A DNA stretch of 64,000 bases from NCBI RefSeq assembly GCF_000226095.1, contig NC_016478.1, forward strand, positions 1,478,001 to 1,542,000, read 5' to 3'. Origin of the DNA: Thermothelomyces thermophilus ATCC 42464 (lineage: Eukaryota; Ascomycota; Sordariomycetes; Sordariales; Chaetomiaceae). Shown piece by piece: positions 1-11,727 of the stretch. Both the position numbers and the translations under genes were made by a program. Below the pieces are notes generated by a model. The model saw only the letters and a program-made list of their open reading frames with translations, ran no database searches and had not been told where the DNA came from. Within the stretch, counting starts at the first letter, position 1, and each line of letters starts with the position of its first letter.

Positions 1-3000
1 GCTTCAGGCTCGGCGTCAAGGGAAGGGCGCGCTCGAGGGGGGCGGCCACGCCGCCTCGCTGGCTTTTCCGGCTCGGGAACTGGAGGAGCATTGCTCTGCG
101 CCCCCGATACGTCCGACTTCCGCGGTCGGCCCCGCTTCTTAGGGGGAGCAGCTAAGCCGGAGTCTTGGGCGGCTGATGTGGCACCACTGGTCATTGTGAA
201 GATGGCCGCCGACGCCAGGTCGAGGGGATCCTTGTTGGCGTCCTCGGGTCTGTAACTCGCAATGCCCTCCGGTGCCCTCGGCGAGCGAGGAACGACAAGT
301 TCGTTGAACTCCTCCTCGCCGTTTTCGTCGTCCTGATACCCGATCTTGGGTCGGGCATGCCTGAGAGCAGGTCGGTTGGGGGAATAGGCGCGTGGTTTCT
401 GAACCTCAGCTGTTTCTTCCGCTGATTCGACCGGCTCGCTCGTTTGTTGTGGAGCCTCTGCCGGCGCCTCAGACTGAACCGGCCTAGCCTCTTGGTCTTC
501 TGTGGGAACATCATTCACGGTCCTATCGCCGTCGAACAGAGCCGGATCCATGTTGCTCAGGGCAATCTCCTGCTCATCTCGTTGGGGCTCCGGGCCGAGC
601 TTGGGCCTCTTCCTATGATGAGACCGTGGCACTTGGAAGTCCGGATCGTCATCACCTTCCTGTCTAGCCCGTCGCTTCGCGATTCGAATTTGCTTCCTAA
701 AATACTCCGACATCTCCGGCTGATCGTCGACCAACAACATACTATCGGCCGAGGGCGCTTGATATGGATCGAAAAGAATCTTGTCAGGACTGTCGTCCTG
801 TTCGTAATAACCCATTCCGAGCATTCGTTCCCGGCCAAGCACGGAGGGGTCTGGGTATGAGGACTGATCCTCAGCCACGACCATGGACATGTCAGCAACT
901 TCGGCGGGCGGAACTCCATGGTCCCCATTCTGCTGATGATGTCCATCAGGCGCTCCCGGAGCCGCGATATAGTCTCCCACGGGCGTCGGACCGGAAGCTT
1001 GCGTTCCGTCTTGATGAGAGAACCCGTTGGCAACTGGTTGCTGCATAGCGGCATCCAGGGTTTCTGCAAGTGCACCGTCGGGTAGGGCAGGAATCTGGTT
1101 GGCGAGCTCTGCTTGCTTCGCCTTCTCCGCTTCAGCCGCCTGTTGTAGCCTCTGCATCCGCTTGCTCGACAGGCTTCGGCTTTCGTCACCGACGCTCTTG
1201 AGCCACATCAGGTTGTGGACACGGAAGTCGACCAAGGTCTCGACGCTGCGGTCGTCTGCGATTCGCCGGGTGTCGTGTCCGAGTAAGGTGGTCTTGGGAA
1301 TGTAAGGAACGCCGTTTCCAGCTCGACGGCAGGCGGCGCAGTTGCAGATCTTGAGGCATTTGGGACACTGCCAATGCTCGTTCTGCATCACATCCTGGGG
1401 CATCAAGTCGAAAGCCCTGTAGAGCACACCGTAGCAGTACGCGTCGGTGCATCCCTCGTTGGAGCAGAAGGCCAACTTGTAGGTGTAGTCCTTGTGCTGA
1501 CAGACGTGACAGCGGTACACGTCGCCCTTCTTTGCCTTTCTCTTTCTCCTCTTCTTCACTGGCCTACCATTGTCATCAACCTCGACGTCCGACTCCTCAC
1601 GGTCGGATGGCTCTTTGACTTGAGTGATATCCTTCCAGGGCCGCATCCGAAGTTGCTCCTGGCAAATCTGGGCAACTGACTTTTTACCGGACCTCTTTCT
1701 AGCGAGCTCTAGCGGAAGGGGCGAGCTTTCCAAGTTGATGTAGCCGTCGTTCTTGATGATCAAAGCTCGCCAAGTCTCGTACCGGTCAACCAGGTACGAC
1801 CAGCGCCACTGCTCGCACCAGCTGAGGTTGGAAACGCAGAAGCACGAGCGGCCCATGGCATAGCACTCCATACAGATGTCATACGTGTCCTCGTCTCCGT
1901 TGACTAGCTGGCGTATGCAGTGCTTGCATGTCAAGAAGCGGTTGAAGATGTTTGCTCGGCAGTAGGAGCAGGTGATGTTGGAGTCGTACTCGATATACTC
2001 GACCTCCTTCTCCCTGGTGGCGAACATCTCGTCGACCAGGATCCTGGTGTATAGCTGGAAGAGTGCCTTGAAATCGGCCGCCATCTGCTTCATCCGTGTC
2101 GAGTTCTTGATGAGATCTTGGCCGAACCCGAGCAAGCCGATGTCGGCTGTCTTTTCCATTTCCACCATCTCCTTGTAGTACTTCTCGAGGGTATAGAAGA
2201 TGATGGCCTTGTTCTTGTACTGCTCATCCCGGCAGACAAGTCTCGCCTTCGGCAGGGCCTCGCTCAGCGCCAGCTGCAGTGTCTCGACCGTGGTCCGATT
2301 CCAGGCAACCTTGATGGTCCTGGTGCCGCGGTTCCAGACCTGATGGGGAGCCAGGGGAGGGACGAGGATGAAGTCACCAACCTTCTGCTCCACGATATAG
2401 ACGGGAAATGTCGCCTTCTTCCAAGCGTTGATCTGGGCGAAATGCTTCTCGATTTCGATATCGTGACCCAACATGGACAGAAAGTACTCCCTTACTACTT
2501 CGCGGTCTTTGGTCTCGGTCATGAACCATATCGAGCTCCCCGGCTTCTCCCCGTTCTCGTCGCCGGACGCGTCCACCATGATATTCTGGCCCAGGCTGGC
2601 GCACATTTCCCGGTGCGCAGGGGTGTAGGTGCCTTCGTGGCCGACATAGCACATGAGGTTTTGGGCGCGCATCTCTTCGGGCAGGCTGCTCATGAGGTCA
2701 CCGGCAGGTGCGATAGATCGTCCCTCCTGGAAGATGTCCATGTCGGAATCCCCTCGGCCTTTGCCGGACCGTTCGTCGATGCTCTCGTTCATGTAGAACA
2801 GGTTGGGCGGGATGATACGCTGAAGGTACTGCTGCCACTCGGGCGGGCAGTCCATGTCTTTCAGATAGAGTCGTTGCCGTCGCTCATCGCGAAAGTTGGT
2901 TGGCGTCCACTGGTTCGTGAGGATCTTCATCGACCGTAGGTAATGACCTAGTGTCATCGGAATGTCGGTTTGGCCCGTTAGATCCCGGACATTCTCGGCT

Positions 3001-3331
3001 GCTCCATCGTTAGCTGGCACGCCCATCCACTACAGCAGACACAAATTGATGGCTGCACACGTTTCTTGTTGTATGTACGCTCCAACCACTCTGCGCTGAA
3101 AAGCGACTTGGGCAACCGGTCGTTCCATTTCTCGATAACCAGCGGCTTCCCGCCATGGACGACATGGAGGAACACCAGCCTTTCGAATTCCTGTGGTCCG
3201 ATGTTGCGGATCTGAGCAGCCGAGACACGCAAGACCCAATGGAAGTTGGGGGTCCTCTCGACAAGAGCGTGCAAGTCGAGATCAGGCGGGATAGGGTCGA
3301 ACTTTGCCTGCGGATGTTGAGCCGTCCGCAT
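1..3331 (-). CDS. JmjC-domain protein with zinc-finger cluster and C-terminal AT-hooks (partial, runs off left edge)
   Basis: Probable nuclear chromatin protein: a JmjC domain in the N-terminal third, a Cys cluster near residues 430-475, a zf-4CXXC_R1-like zinc finger near 580-645 and two AT-hooks (KKRGRPRK, RRRGRPPR) close to the window edge, near residues 1040 and 1073. The JmjC iron ligands look intact: HRE (H219, E221) and a distal His in PHQVW (about H309), so Fe(II)/2-oxoglutarate oxygenase activity such as histone demethylation is possible. The substrate cannot be read from sequence. Two exons: 3061-3331 and 2998 down to 1, with the intron at 2999-3060 (donor GTGTGC, branch GCTAAC). 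I chose the ATG at 3331; the frame stays open upstream to about 3370. The C-terminus lies outside the window. It may relate to fungal JmjC proteins such as Neurospora DMM-1, which I could not test. Confidence 0.85.
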
Positions 3332-4015
3332 GGTGACGATTCGCGCGGGGCGCGACAGCGCGCCGGTCAAGGGGATCGAGAAATATCAGATGGCGGCAAT
3401 TCGAAAACAAAAGATCGGCTTGGTCACTTTGCATTTGGTAGCGAGTGCCGTCGCATGTTGCGACGGTCAAAGATGCAGCGGTTGTTATGCTGCACTTGCG
3501 GGGAGGAATGCGCGGTGCCTTCCAAAAGGCTATAGAGCGTGGAATCGCGTGTGAAAGGAAGTCGAGGAGAATGGCCAATGGAAAGACGCCAGCGCGGAAG
3601 GGCAGCCAATCAAAACACGGAGGAGTGATTAGAGCTCTGAACGGGGCCGAAATTTGCTGATAAGAAGACCCCAGAGCAACCAGTCCAGCAGTCCAGAATG
3701 TGCATGTGAATATCAAGTGAAATTAGCTCCCAAGTTCCTCTCTGTCTCGAAGCCCAAAGGCAGAATGGAATAAAACAGGCTGCTAGCTCTAGGTTAGGGC
3801 TCGCTTTAGTCCAAAGGAGCGGGTTCAATCGCAATTAGCGTCACCTTTCCCAACCATAAACTTGCGTAAGGTTGACTAACTGAGGTAAGTGGTTCTGCTC
3901 CTTTTTTTGTTGACTCGTGAGATGAGCAAGTAGGACTGAAGAAGCGAAGAAAAAAAGTAGTGTATTGGGGAAGTCAGGGCACACTTTCAAAAACAGAGGC
4001 ATCGGAACAGGCGCC
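3332..4015. promoter_or_regulatory. Divergent promoter region between the JmjC gene and COQ2
   Basis: This 684-nt spacer separates two divergently transcribed start codons, so it should hold both promoters. Short open frames here have no recognisable product. Part of it (about 3600-3960) is AT-richer and holds several T and A runs, such as the T-run near 3901-3907 and an A-run near 3951. No specific binding site is claimed. Confidence 0.4.
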
Positions 4016-5257
4016 ATGATGTCAGCCTGCCGAATGCGTCTCGCGCTGCCATTGCGGCGCGCGTTTTCTTTTTCTTCCCAGACAGCAAATGCTCACAAGC
4101 CATGGCGCCCATCATCATTACCCTCATCGACTCGGGGGTCTCAGTGCGTCTCGACTCCTCGGCGACTCGCGCTCGACCTCTACACGGGCTCATCCAGGAC
4201 CTCCCCGCGCGCACTGGTCGCCTACCACACCAGTACCAAACTCCTCTCGACGGCAACGACTGACCCTTCCGATCCCATCCCCGGCCCGGAATACACGCCT
4301 CCGCAGACCGGCCTCCTCTCCCTCCTCCCGCGCTCGTGGGTCCCCTACGCCGAGCTCATCCGCCTCGACAAGCCGACGGGGTCCTACTACCTCTTCTTCC
4401 CCTGCGTCTTCTCGACCCTCCTCGCGGCCCCGCTCGCGGCGCCCGTGACGCCGCCGCCGACGGTGCTCGGCACGTCCCTCCTCTTCCTGGCCGGCGCCGT
4501 CGTGATGCGCGGCGCGGGCTGCACCATCAACGACCTCTGGGACCGAAACCTGGACCCGCACGTGGCGCGCACGCGGCTGCGCCCGATCGCGCGGGGCGCC
4601 GTCACGCCCTTCCGGGGCCTCGTCTTCACCGGCGCGCAGCTGCTCGCGGGGCTCGCCATCCTGCTGCAGTTCCCGCCCGCGTGCTTCTTCTACGCCACGC
4701 CCAGCCTGCTCCTCGTCGCCACCTACCCGCTGGCCAAGCGCGTCACGTACTACCCGCAGTTCGTCCTCGGCCTGACCTTCTCCTGGGGCGCCATCATGGG
4801 CTTCCCCGCCCTGGGCGTCGACCTGCTGCACAACGGGGCGGCGCAGGCGGCGGCCGCGCTGCTGTACTCGTCCAACGTCGCGTGGACGGTGCTGTACGAC
4901 ATGATCTATGCGCACATGGATATCAAGGACGACGCCAAGGCGGGCATCAAGAGCATCGCGCTCAAGCATGACAAGGAGACGAAGCAGGTGCTTACGGGCC
5001 TGGCGCTCACGCAGGTTGCCTTGCTGGCCGGCGCGGGCATCGCGGCGGGCGCCGGTCCGGCCTTCTTCGTCGGGAGCTGCGGAGGCGCCCTGGTTACGCT
5101 CGGCGTCATGATCAAGAGGGTCAACCTCAAGAGCGTCAAGGACTGCTGGTGGTGGTTCGTCAACGGCTGCTGGATCACGGGCGGCGTCATCACCCTGGGA
5201 CTGGCGGCCGATTACCTTGTACGATATGCTGAGAGCGACGGTGAGGAGTTGGCGTGA
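4016..5257 (+). CDS. coq2: 4-hydroxybenzoate polyprenyltransferase, mitochondrial (COQ2)
   Basis: UbiA-family prenyltransferase that attaches the polyprenyl tail to 4-hydroxybenzoate in ubiquinone synthesis at the mitochondrial inner membrane. The single-exon frame encodes 413 aa. The first 40 or so residues are rich in Arg and Ser and lack acids (MMSACRMRLALPLRRAF), as expected of a mitochondrial presequence. Both Asp-rich motifs are present: NDLWDRNLD starting at residue 172, and YAHMDIKDD around residues 299-307. RLDKPTG precedes the first helix, and about eight hydrophobic segments follow. I chose ATG 4016 because the open frame upstream lacks another ATG and the presequence begins here. 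A second ATG follows directly at 4019. The gene is convergent with RPS23, 285 nt away. Confidence 0.95.
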   Translation: MMSACRMRLALPLRRAFSFSSQTANAHKPWRPSSLPSSTRGSQCVSTPRRLALDLYTGSSRTSPRALVAYHTSTKLLSTATTDPSDPIPGPEYTPPQTGLLSLLPRSWVPYAELIRLDKPTGSYYLFFPCVFSTLLAAPLAAPVTPPPTVLGTSLLFLAGAVVMRGAGCTINDLWDRNLDPHVARTRLRPIARGAVTPFRGLVFTGAQLLAGLAILLQFPPACFFYATPSLLLVATYPLAKRVTYYPQFVLGLTFSWGAIMGFPALGVDLLHNGAAQAAAALLYSSNVAWTVLYDMIYAHMDIKDDAKAGIKSIALKHDKETKQVLTGLALTQVALLAGAGIAAGAGPAFFVGSCGGALVTLGVMIKRVNLKSVKDCWWWFVNGCWITGGVITLGLAADYLVRYAESDGEELA

Positions 5258-5542
5258 TTGTATTGGGGGCCTGTTCGATGGGGCCTGTCTGGTAGATCCT
5301 CATGTACCATAAACTTTGTTTAGAAGATAAATCCAGCGCCACGACCCGCGCTGAACACCCAGCATTACATGACGCCGTTGCCAAACATGCAAGCATCTGC
5401 TGTTTCGGCTTGATGATCTCTTATTTTCGGACCATGTCTACCGTAAGTGCCCAGATTCCCCAACCTGGTGGAATGCCAATGTAAGAATGCCTCGCAGACT
5501 CCTCATGCCGAACTGACGCCATTTTTTTCGTGCGCTCCGCAT

Positions 5543-6274
5543 TTATGACCTGGGCTTCTCCTTCTTCTCCTTCCAGAGAGCGAGCAGACCGACACCAGAG
5601 ACCTTGACAACTGGTAGGGGGTAAGCGACCGCCACGCAACATTACATTAAGAGGGATGAACGAACCCTTGAAGCGGACACCAGGAATATCACCCTTGGCC
5701 TTGCCCTTACGACCGAAACCGGCGAGGAGGACCTCGTCGTTCTCGTCGACGAAGTTCAAGCAACCATCGTTGGGGACTACGAGAATGTCAGCGTTTAGGC
5801 ATTTAGAACCGGACTCCGTGGCTTTCGCAGCCTCGTCCTCGCATGATGATCGGATCGGGGAGTCGTACCGAAAGCGGTGACCTTCTTGCCGTTCTTGATG
5901 AGCTGAACCCTGACACACTTGCGAATGGCCTATATATACCACCACCGGTTGGTTAGCCTGCTGAATCTCCGGACTCGGAATCGTGCAGAATCGTCGTCGG
6001 GGAGATTGACGTACAGAGTTCGGCTGCTTGGCTTCAACGCCAACCTTCTCAAGAACAATACCCTTGGCGTGGGACGAACCACCGAACGGGCTACCTCCAT
6101 GTCAGTCCCTGCTGAATTGCTTTCTCCGGCTCATCCGTCGATCGCTGCGAACCTGGACTTATAAGCGGTGCCGAGCGCACGCTTCTTGTAGGACAAATCA
6201 GCCCACCGCTGCTCACGGCGGTTGTTGCGCAGCTTGCGGGCCGCGTTGAGACCACGAGGCTTTCCACCGGACAT
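5543..6274 (-). CDS. rps23: 40S ribosomal protein S23 (uS12)
   Basis: Universally conserved decoding-centre protein of the small ribosomal subunit. Five exons (6153-6274, 6015-6090, 5869-5929, 5666-5776, 5543-5610) join to exactly 146 codons, giving 145 aa, the usual eukaryotic S23 length. The hallmark stretches are all present: the N-terminal [45 protein letters not shown] and [20 protein letters not shown], and the end KEKKEKPRS. The loop PNS near the decoding centre is intact. The four introns are short (62, 85, 92, 55 nt), with donors GTTCGC, GTACGT, GTACGA and GTTCGT. Such intron density is common for ribosomal protein genes in Pezizomycotina. An inverted pair of CCCTAG boxes lies about 190 nt upstream. 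Confidence 0.97.
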
Positions 6275-6856
6275 GTTTGCTGCAAAACCGCAAAGTTAGA
6301 GACCGCAAGCGAACAGAGGAAGCCGATATGGGTCGCAATGGGGATGCTGGGGATGTGACGTACCGACTTGTTGATGATCGCGGGCTCTGGGTATGGTTCG
6401 TGATCTGGAAAGTTCGCGGATACCGATTTTTTGGCGGACGGCGAGTTTCACGGTACACTAGGGCGGAAAACCCTAGCCTCCGGATTGGGTAAGCCTGTCC
6501 CGCCTCAGGCCACCAGCCCCCACACAGTGTACTAGTAAGCGAGGATTGACTGGCCAGTGCGCCTTGTTCGCTTTACTGGCCGGCGCGCCCCTTCGATTGC
6601 ATATTGAAATAACTACGGGGTATCGCAGTATTTGGGTCTATAACTCAGTACGTAATAAGTTATCACCGATATGGATTACGCAGTACTCCATACTGCATAC
6701 CTTACGCCTGTTAATACTTCGTTCAAACGGTTACAACACCTACCGCGCAAAGGCAGCTAGCCGTTGCAGAACGGCACGAGCAACAAAACCTCAACCCGTG
6801 GTTTCCCTTGAACAACGATTTGTAGTCTCCTGCGCACAGTCAAAGATGTAGCAGAA
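6275..6856. promoter_or_regulatory. Divergent spacer between RPS23 and the 327-aa gene
   Basis: This 582-nt stretch carries the S23 promoter with the telobox-like pair and the promoter of the rightward gene. The half nearer the rightward gene (about 6600-6740) is AT-rich with TAC/GTA repeats such as CAGTACTCCATACTG. No coding region is seen. Confidence 0.35.
6458..6476. promoter_or_regulatory. Inverted telobox-like pair upstream of RPS23
   Basis: The sequence reads CTAGGGCGGAAAACCCTAG, a perfect 6-nt inverted repeat around a 7-nt spacer, 184-202 nt upstream of the S23 start codon. AAACCCTA-type teloboxes are known upstream of ribosomal protein genes in plants and fungi and are bound by Myb/TRF-like factors. 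The box is seen directly; its use here is inferred. Confidence 0.45.
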
Positions 6857-7840
6857 ATGTCGCACATTTTAAAAGCAAAGTCCAAGCCTCGCGACCCTCT
6901 TCAGCACCCCTCGGGCTCCCCTGTCTCCCCACTCGGCGCTTCAGGGCCAGGTGCCCGGCCCCCATCCTCCTCTGCATCGCCATTCACGTCGAAAAGCGCA
7001 GGAGGGAGAAAGGGAGGAGCGGGAGGAGAGGGTACGGCCAACAACGCCCCCACGACGACCCCACAAGCCGGCTCCTCCCGCCCGAGCACGGGGGCGGCGC
7101 CGGGCGGCCTGAACTTCAACCTCTCCGTTCCCGTCCCGGTGCCCTCGGTGCCCTCCTTCCACAGCAGGGAGTCGACCCGGACGACGACGGACCGCACCGA
7201 CGCGCTGTGGGCGGAGATGCAGGCCACCCTCGAGGCGGTGGAGCTCTCTGCGGGCGGCACCACCACCACCACCACTGCCTCCGCGGCGGCGGCGGCGGCG
7301 ACGGGCAGCGCGCGCGTCTTCGGCCCGGACCACGAGCGCAAGCTGGACGAGCTGCGGGCCGCGCAGATCGCGCTGGCGCAGGCGTGGGCCAGAAGCGAGG
7401 CGGACGAGGCGATCGAGACCACCGCCGGCGCGGGGGCCGGCTGCGGTTCGGTCGCTGGCGGCAAGGCGGGTGAGGTCGGCGCCGGTGTGTCGGAGGGGAG
7501 GCGGAGCGTGGTCACGGATGCGGGCGGGGGCGGCGCGGGGGGAAGAAGTACGGTCGGGACGGGGAGTGCTGCGAGACCTGGTAGCAGCGGGCTTGGGATG
7601 GCCGGTGCTGGGGGAGGAGGGCAAGGGGGAGAGATGGAGGAAGAGACTGAGGCGGATATCCTATTGGCGAGGAAGCGGAGGGAGGCAAATGATCGATATT
7701 TTCAGAGAGTAAGTCAGGGGGTGCTGGATGTGGTTGCCAAGTTGGAGGATGTCGCCATCGCTATGCGCGCTGTTGAACAGGAAAGCAAGGAGCTTTGGGG
7801 GGACGAAGACGAAAGCATCCAGCAGAGCGCCAAGACTTGA
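6857..7840 (+). CDS. Unrecognised 327-aa protein with disordered N-terminus and C-terminal helices
   Basis: I do not recognise this protein with confidence. It is a single exon. Residues 1-110 are Ser/Pro/Gly-rich and probably disordered. Around residue 115 a helix begins (DALWAEMQATLEAVELS), followed by Thr and Ala runs coded by ACC and GCG repeats. A further helix (HERKLDELRAAQIALAQAW) is separated by a Gly-rich linker from a strongly helical C-terminus (ILLARKRREANDRYFQRVSQGVLDVVAKLEDVAIAMRAV). The two helical blocks look like the conserved parts and could form a coiled coil; a DUF5315-like fungal protein is possible. The ATG at 6857 is the first in frame. Confidence 0.7.
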   Translation: MSHILKAKSKPRDPLQHPSGSPVSPLGASGPGARPPSSSASPFTSKSAGGRKGGAGGEGTANNAPTTTPQAGSSRPSTGAAPGGLNFNLSVPVPVPSVPSFHSRESTRTTTDRTDALWAEMQATLEAVELSAGGTTTTTTASAAAAAATGSARVFGPDHERKLDELRAAQIALAQAWARSEADEAIETTAGAGAGCGSVAGGKAGEVGAGVSEGRRSVVTDAGGGGAGGRSTVGTGSAARPGSSGLGMAGAGGGGQGGEMEEETEADILLARKRREANDRYFQRVSQGVLDVVAKLEDVAIAMRAVEQESKELWGDEDESIQQSAKT

Positions 7841-9160
7841 CAGAGACATCACCAGGGAGGGATTGATTCATTGGGGGCTATGTGCGGCATGGGGACCAGA
7901 GCGGTGCCCTCTGATTATCCCCGAGTTGTTCTCGGGTTCACTGGAACTTTGCATTGCTACGGCGTTGGGAGACGCACGGAGTTAAGTGTTTGGGTTTGTC
8001 GCCGTCTTTCGCCTGATGATGCGTTTCGTGGTGTCAATACTTTGCGGCTTGCACAAAACTGACTTGGTTCTGCGCGGGGATCTGGGCTTGTGTGCCAACT
8101 GAACCTCGTCGGTGAGCAGAAACTTGTTTGAGGGATAGCTTCCAGTGACCCGGTAGGTGCGGATTCCATTTGGAATAATAATGTGCACGTGTCACTCCAG
8201 GTTAGGTGTATCGAGTGACAAATCACGGCCCGAAACAAATTTTGTCAATACAAACACCGCAGCCGTCTCGGACGAGCCAACTGTACGGGTTTAGACTCAA
8301 TACGGAGGTACACAACTCTGTCTGTCCCAAGTTACTCTGTAGCATGCGAAGCTTGTAGTACTGTGGTACGGGCAGGAGCTAGTGTACGAAGCACGCTCTT
8401 GCAGAAATGCTGAAGCTGAGCTGAGCCTGTCTGCCACATGCTGTGGGGCTTCCCCAACGCCCCGCTCACAGCCTTTCACCCGGTTTGCCGCTCGGCTCGC
8501 AGGGTGCTATGATGCGCACCCAAGCTCGCCCCAAGGGACCTCGGCGGACCGGATGGGAGCTGCAACGTCAGACAGACAGAGCCGTGGCTGAATGAGAGGG
8601 AAGCAGGAAGAGCAACGGGTCGGAAAGAATGCAGGGAAGATAATGAGCCAGCGTCGCGTAAAGTTCAATGTTCCATTCTAAGTAAAATAAGTAAAAAGAA
8701 ATGAAAATGAAGAAAGAAAAAGCAAAAGTCCCGATGAGTTGCAATGGAAGGAACGAACTTTGGTTCTGCGAGTGAGGATGGGGAGTGAAGCAATCGTACC
8801 GAAGGTAGCACTTAGTTACAGCAGGTGAACTCTGGGCAGGTGCACATCCTGGTTCGTTCGGCGAATGTCGCAACCCACTCACTCCCTTGCGCTGGACCAG
8901 TCCCCCTGCGATTCGGGCTAAAAAAGCCGTCCGCGTTAACGGCCAAGGTCTGGGTATACTCGTAACTAACCGGTGAATCCCATCAAAATTTCGGGAGCCA
9001 GCCTCTTGATCTGGAGTGCACACCCTCCGCTTCTCAACCTTCGCGTGGTCAATTGCGCTCCATCCTTTTCTCCTAGCTCCTCCTCCGTCTCTCGCAAATC
9101 CGTCTTTTTTTGCCCGGTTTCGTTTTCCTCCTTGATCAACACCAGCCGATACCGGACAAG
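7841..9160. other. Intergenic region before ADK1, no gene seen
   Basis: This 1.3-kb stretch holds only short open frames with no recognisable product. The first few hundred bases are probably 3' UTR of the upstream gene. The last roughly 200 bases before ADK1 are pyrimidine-rich (TTTTCTCCTAGCTCCTCC near 9064), typical of a fungal promoter or 5' UTR. Confidence 0.4.
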
Positions 9161-10217
<1,057 letters not shown>

Positions 10218-11727
10218 ATGGGCGGCGCGGGTACGGACTGGGCTGGGGACGGGGGCGGAACCGAGACGAAACGGGACGGCAGGGATCAGAGGCGGCGGGA
10301 CCTCGACATGCTGCTTTAGTTTGGTCGCGGTTGACGGGAGGTATTTCGGACGAGCGGAGAATCTCGGCGACCGGTTTTTAGGCCGGAATGGAGGGGGACG
10401 AATTCCGGATGTCGTCTCCGTCACCCAACCACATCCGATGGACGGACTTCTTGCACGTGCCGTCGAAAGGAGTTGCGGAATATCGGCATATATACCCGGT
10501 GTCGGCCGTGGCGAATCTCAAGACGGGATCTGCCGGCATGGCGGGCTTCGTGTTAATGAAGTCTTGTACTCTAACACATTGTAGAAATGCTTAACCTATT
10601 ACTACACCTGCTTTGAAGAGTGCATTCTGGCTCCCTGTCAAAATGGCCAATTTTCACCATCGCAAAATGCCGCTTTCAGCAACATGCCCTCTTCCCAACC
10701 ATTCTCCATATATGTGCAAGCGAGCGCTTGGCGTTGTGGTGAAGTGATCATTGAGCGGAACGAACATTTCATACCTGAAGTCCGTCCCTGTCCGTTCAAA
10801 GACAACCCGATGTCCGAGGGGTATACACGAAGGGCTCACAGTGAGCAAGGAAACTGCCAGGCGAACGCTAGAAGCATGTTGAGAATTTTACTGATTGGGA
10901 TACCTGACAGGACGGGATTGACGATTTCATGAGGCATTCGAGATTCGCTTCTATCCACTGCTTCTACATACAAACCGAAGGATGATATCGTGGCAACCAG
11001 AAAACGAAAGGCCCCCATTGCCGACTTCTCTCGTAGCTCTCTCCAGCCAGTCACCAAATTCGCAATTGATCGGCCCCTTGCCCTTGATTCGGGCACACAG
11101 TCACTTTGAGGCAGAAACAGCTCGGAACAAGGAGGCTGATTATGATCTATCTATTCAAGGGGTATATCTAAGAAGGATGTGTAGGCCAGCAACCAAATAC
11201 GCGGGTTCGAAGCGAACCAGCGAGCTCATGTCGTAAAGTTGCCGCCATCAACAGCAAAGCCAGAACCATCTACCCCTTCCTCCTCTCCTACTCCTGCAGT
11301 ATACTCTAGAGAGAAGTATGCAAACCAAGCTCGGTGTGACTCTAAAGAACTGGACCGGGCAGAGAATCAACAAAACGCAAAACCCTTTCCCAACACTACG
11401 CAATATATATAGCGCAGTCAGTCGTCGTCGTCGTCGTCATTGTCCAGCAATGAACAACGACTACGCCTCAGTACGGCGACGACGACTACGACGACTCTGA
11501 CGAGCCGCCAGTCTCACCTCTCCCGCAAAAAGACCCACGCCCACGCTATGCTCAGCAAAGACCAGAACAGCCTGCCGGCGCGCGCGCCCGCCCACGAGAA
11601 GGAGATGTTGAGCACAAAGAGGGAACCGCGCCGCAAATGAAGAAGCTGCTAACACTCCGGATACCACTATCTCCTCGGCGTAGCTAAACACTCGAACACA
11701 TAACGAATCAGCATGGCCGGTTCAAAG
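10218..11727. other. Intergenic region between convergent ADK1 and Hook, no gene seen
   Basis: This 1.5-kb stretch should hold the 3' UTRs of both flanking genes. I see no open frame with a recognisable product. A CGTCGT microsatellite lies at about 11421-11440, and a small perfect palindrome, GGTTCGAAGCGAACC, lies near 11204. Confidence 0.35.
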
